Part shown: one piece after another, positions 5,776 to 7,352 of the stretch | Layout: each line of letters begins with the position of its first letter | Numbering within the stretch: the first letter of the stretch is position 1 | Position numbers and translations under genes: made by a program | The notes under the pieces: model-generated | What the model was told of the DNA's origin: nothing | The model's database searches: none | Seen by the model: the letters and a program-made list of their open reading frames with translations, nothing else | Assembly (NCBI GenBank): GCA_947175655.1 | Contig: CAMWNQ010000084.1 | Coordinates: forward strand, 1-7,352 | Source of the DNA: an uncultured Clostridia bacterium | Lineage (GTDB): Bacteria > Bacillota > Clostridia > Oscillospirales > Ruminococcaceae | DNA: 7,352 bases | Reading direction: 5' to 3'

Positions 5776-7287
5776 TTAATTTTCTTTTTTATCTTCTTTT
5801 GCTGTTGCAGAAACTGGAACAACAGAAGCATTATTAATCTTAAACTGTTCAGCTACAGCAGTTACAAGAACTACACATATATATAATACAAAAACAAGTA
5901 CTTCAAGAACAAGGAGAGGCTTCACTGAATCTTCTATAACATTTTGAATAGAATGTGTAACAGATGATACACTAGCTGGAACAAGTACATTATAAGCGTT
6001 TGCAAAGGCTACTGTAGTATAATATTCATCAGCAGTTTGATTCACTATATTTATAAGATTGCTTACTTTTTCATACAAAACATTAAAATCAGTTTCTACC
6101 CTTTCTTTCTTGGCATCTGAACCTACAGGATTTTCTTTAAGAGCCTTTATTCTCTGATTATAGAAGTTGATATTCTGTGTTGTAGTTGAAACATCATTCT
6201 GTGCCTTGATTTTTTTATCAATAAGAATGTCATATTGCTTTGATGCCTGAGTTTCCTGAGTATTTGTATTGTCATTGCCATTACCAAAAATCATAATTGT
6301 ATCTTTCTGATATGCTTCAATTGATTTTGAAATAGTTGCAAGATTTTCAGATGCAATAGTTTTTTCACGTGTAATAGCATCTATTCTGTACTGATAATAA
6401 TCTATAAGAGACTCTTTATCCTTAGTAATGTTATTTACCGTAATATAAGAAGATATGCGGTCAAGGTCCATACTCTGGATAGATTTAATAGCTTCGGAAA
6501 GGTCAGCAAAAGTATAGCCTGTTTCAGAAGAACGATAACGTGTTGTATCTTCTTCAGCAAGATGTGATACATAATTTTCAAGTGTTTTAAGTGTTGTACT
6601 GAAAACATCAATTGCTTCTGCATAATCATAAGTTGTATAATCCACAGCTGAAACAGCACTTCCCAAAGCCTTATTATATCCGTATGTTTCAAAGAAGTAA
6701 TCACGATAAGATTCAAGAATTTTATTTAAAACTTCAACAGCCTGAGAGCTTCCTAATGTAGTTGCAGCATAATTGAATTTTACCTTATACTGTGTAGGAT
6801 AATAAGTTACATCAAGCATAGCCTGAGCTGCATTCAACGCACTACCTGTAGTATTACTTTCATATATACTTTTATAAGTAGTAATTCTATCAATTGCATT
6901 TTTTGGTATAATACCTTCAATAGATATGCCTTGTCTTATTATTTCAAGCTCTTCAAGAGAATATCCTAATTCTGTAAGAGCAGTTTCAATAACAGATGGG
7001 TTTTTAAGCGAATTAACATCAAATTTATTTCCGGCAGGGTCAAGACCCTCTTCAATTCCATCAAATGTAAAGCTTACAAGAGATGTCATCGATTTATGCT
7101 GGTCTGATGAGAAAATCGCAGAACTGGTTACTGTGAGAAGTGCAACTACAATAGCAGCTACAAGCCAGATAATAAAATACTTTTTAAGCTTTTTCCAAAT
7201 TCCTAAAAACGAAACAACAATCTCTTTATCGTCATTGTTATCATTTTGCAACGTTATATTTAAATAACGTTCCTCTTTTTTTTCCAT
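5776..7287 (-). CDS. Wzz / chain-length-determinant-like membrane protein
   Basis: Likely polysaccharide co-polymerase or export protein that sets chain length of an exported polysaccharide at the membrane. The 503 residues have a charged cytoplasmic N-terminus, a transmembrane helix at about 37-59, a large extracytoplasmic domain (about 60-455) rich in helical, coiled-coil-like stretches (clear near 290-385), and a second helix at about 456-478. A short charged tail follows. One helix near each end with a long loop between them is the Wzz/CpsC layout. There is no nucleotide-binding kinase domain, so any tyrosine kinase partner is elsewhere. It is longer than Gram-positive CpsC/YveK-type adaptors, which are about 230 residues. 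The ATG is preceded by AAAGGAA about nine bases upstream. The assignment is by topology and composition; individual family motifs are weak. Confidence 0.75.
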   Translation of the reverse strand: MEKKEERYLNITLQNDNNDDKEIVVSFLGIWKKLKKYFIIWLVAAIVVALLTVTSSAIFSSDQHKSMTSLVSFTFDGIEEGLDPAGNKFDVNSLKNPSVIETALTELGYSLEELEIIRQGISIEGIIPKNAIDRITTYKSIYESNTTGSALNAAQAMLDVTYYPTQYKVKFNYAATTLGSSQAVEVLNKILESYRDYFFETYGYNKALGSAVSAVDYTTYDYAEAIDVFSTTLKTLENYVSHLAEEDTTRYRSSETGYTFADLSEAIKSIQSMDLDRISSYITVNNITKDKESLIDYYQYRIDAITREKTIASENLATISKSIEAYQKDTIMIFGNGNDNTNTQETQASKQYDILIDKKIKAQNDVSTTTQNINFYNQRIKALKENPVGSDAKKERVETDFNVLYEKVSNLINIVNQTADEYYTTVAFANAYNVLVPASVSSVTHSIQNVIEDSVKPLLVLEVLVFVLYICVVLVTAVAEQFKINNASVVPVSATAKEDKKEN

Positions 7288-7312
7288 ACCTATTTGTTCC
7301 TTTCATAATTTA

Positions 7313-7343
7313 TATATAAACCGATAAAATATTATATCGACAA
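7313..7343 (-). promoter_or_regulatory. Candidate promoter of the Wzz-like gene
   Basis: On the minus strand TTGTCG (7338-7343) stands 17-19 bases before TTTATA/TATATA (7313-7320). A perfect TATAAT at 7331-7336 could instead be the -10 box, with its -35 box just outside the window. Either way a start close to the gene is likely, with a leader under 50 bases. Only one of these can be right and the sequence does not decide. Confidence 0.35.
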
Positions 7344-7352
7344 GCTTAATTA

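Overview
The window looks like low-GC Gram-positive (Bacillota) DNA, most likely from a cellulosome-forming Ruminococcus close to R. flavefaciens. This rests on the AT-rich base composition, the AGGAG-type ribosome sites, and a secreted family-5 glycoside hydrolase carrying a type I-like dockerin with two Ca-binding loops. The species is inferred; no rRNA or marker gene is present.

Left part (about 1-3670, plus strand): an AT-rich leader with a sigma-A-like promoter leads into a secreted endoglucanase: signal peptide, GH5 catalytic domain, two nearly identical tandem modules of about 129 residues, then a dockerin. Immediately after, in the +1-shifted frame and with no usable start codon, lies a complete CE2-type carbohydrate esterase (N-terminal beta-sandwich plus SGNH domain with GDSIT, GTND and DWH motifs). 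GH5-dockerin-CE2 is the architecture of Clostridium thermocellum CelE (Cel5C-CE2), so the two reading frames are best read as one bifunctional gene split by a frameshift between 2577 and 2593. The frameshift could be a sequence error, a real mutation or, less likely, recoding. A strong hairpin, usable in both directions, follows.

Right part (about 3670-7352, all minus strand): reading right to left, a Wzz/chain-length-determinant-like membrane protein, a thioredoxin reductase (trxB) and a small monotopic phosphoglycosyl transferase (PGT, initiating sugar transferase). Each of the three is followed by its own hairpin (the PGT shares the convergent one with the cellulase), and the PGT has a near-perfect promoter (TTGACA-18-TATAAT). 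They therefore look like separate transcription units, not a single operon. Wzz and the PGT both fit extracellular or capsular polysaccharide synthesis; trxB is a housekeeping redox enzyme between them.

The gene-free stretch of 351 bases at 4367-4717 holds the PGT leader and promoter, a 12-bp palindrome, about 200 bases of featureless AT-rich DNA, and the trxB hairpin. No tRNA, rRNA, CRISPR array, insertion sequence or phage gene was seen. The item most worth following up is the frame break between the cellulase and the esterase.
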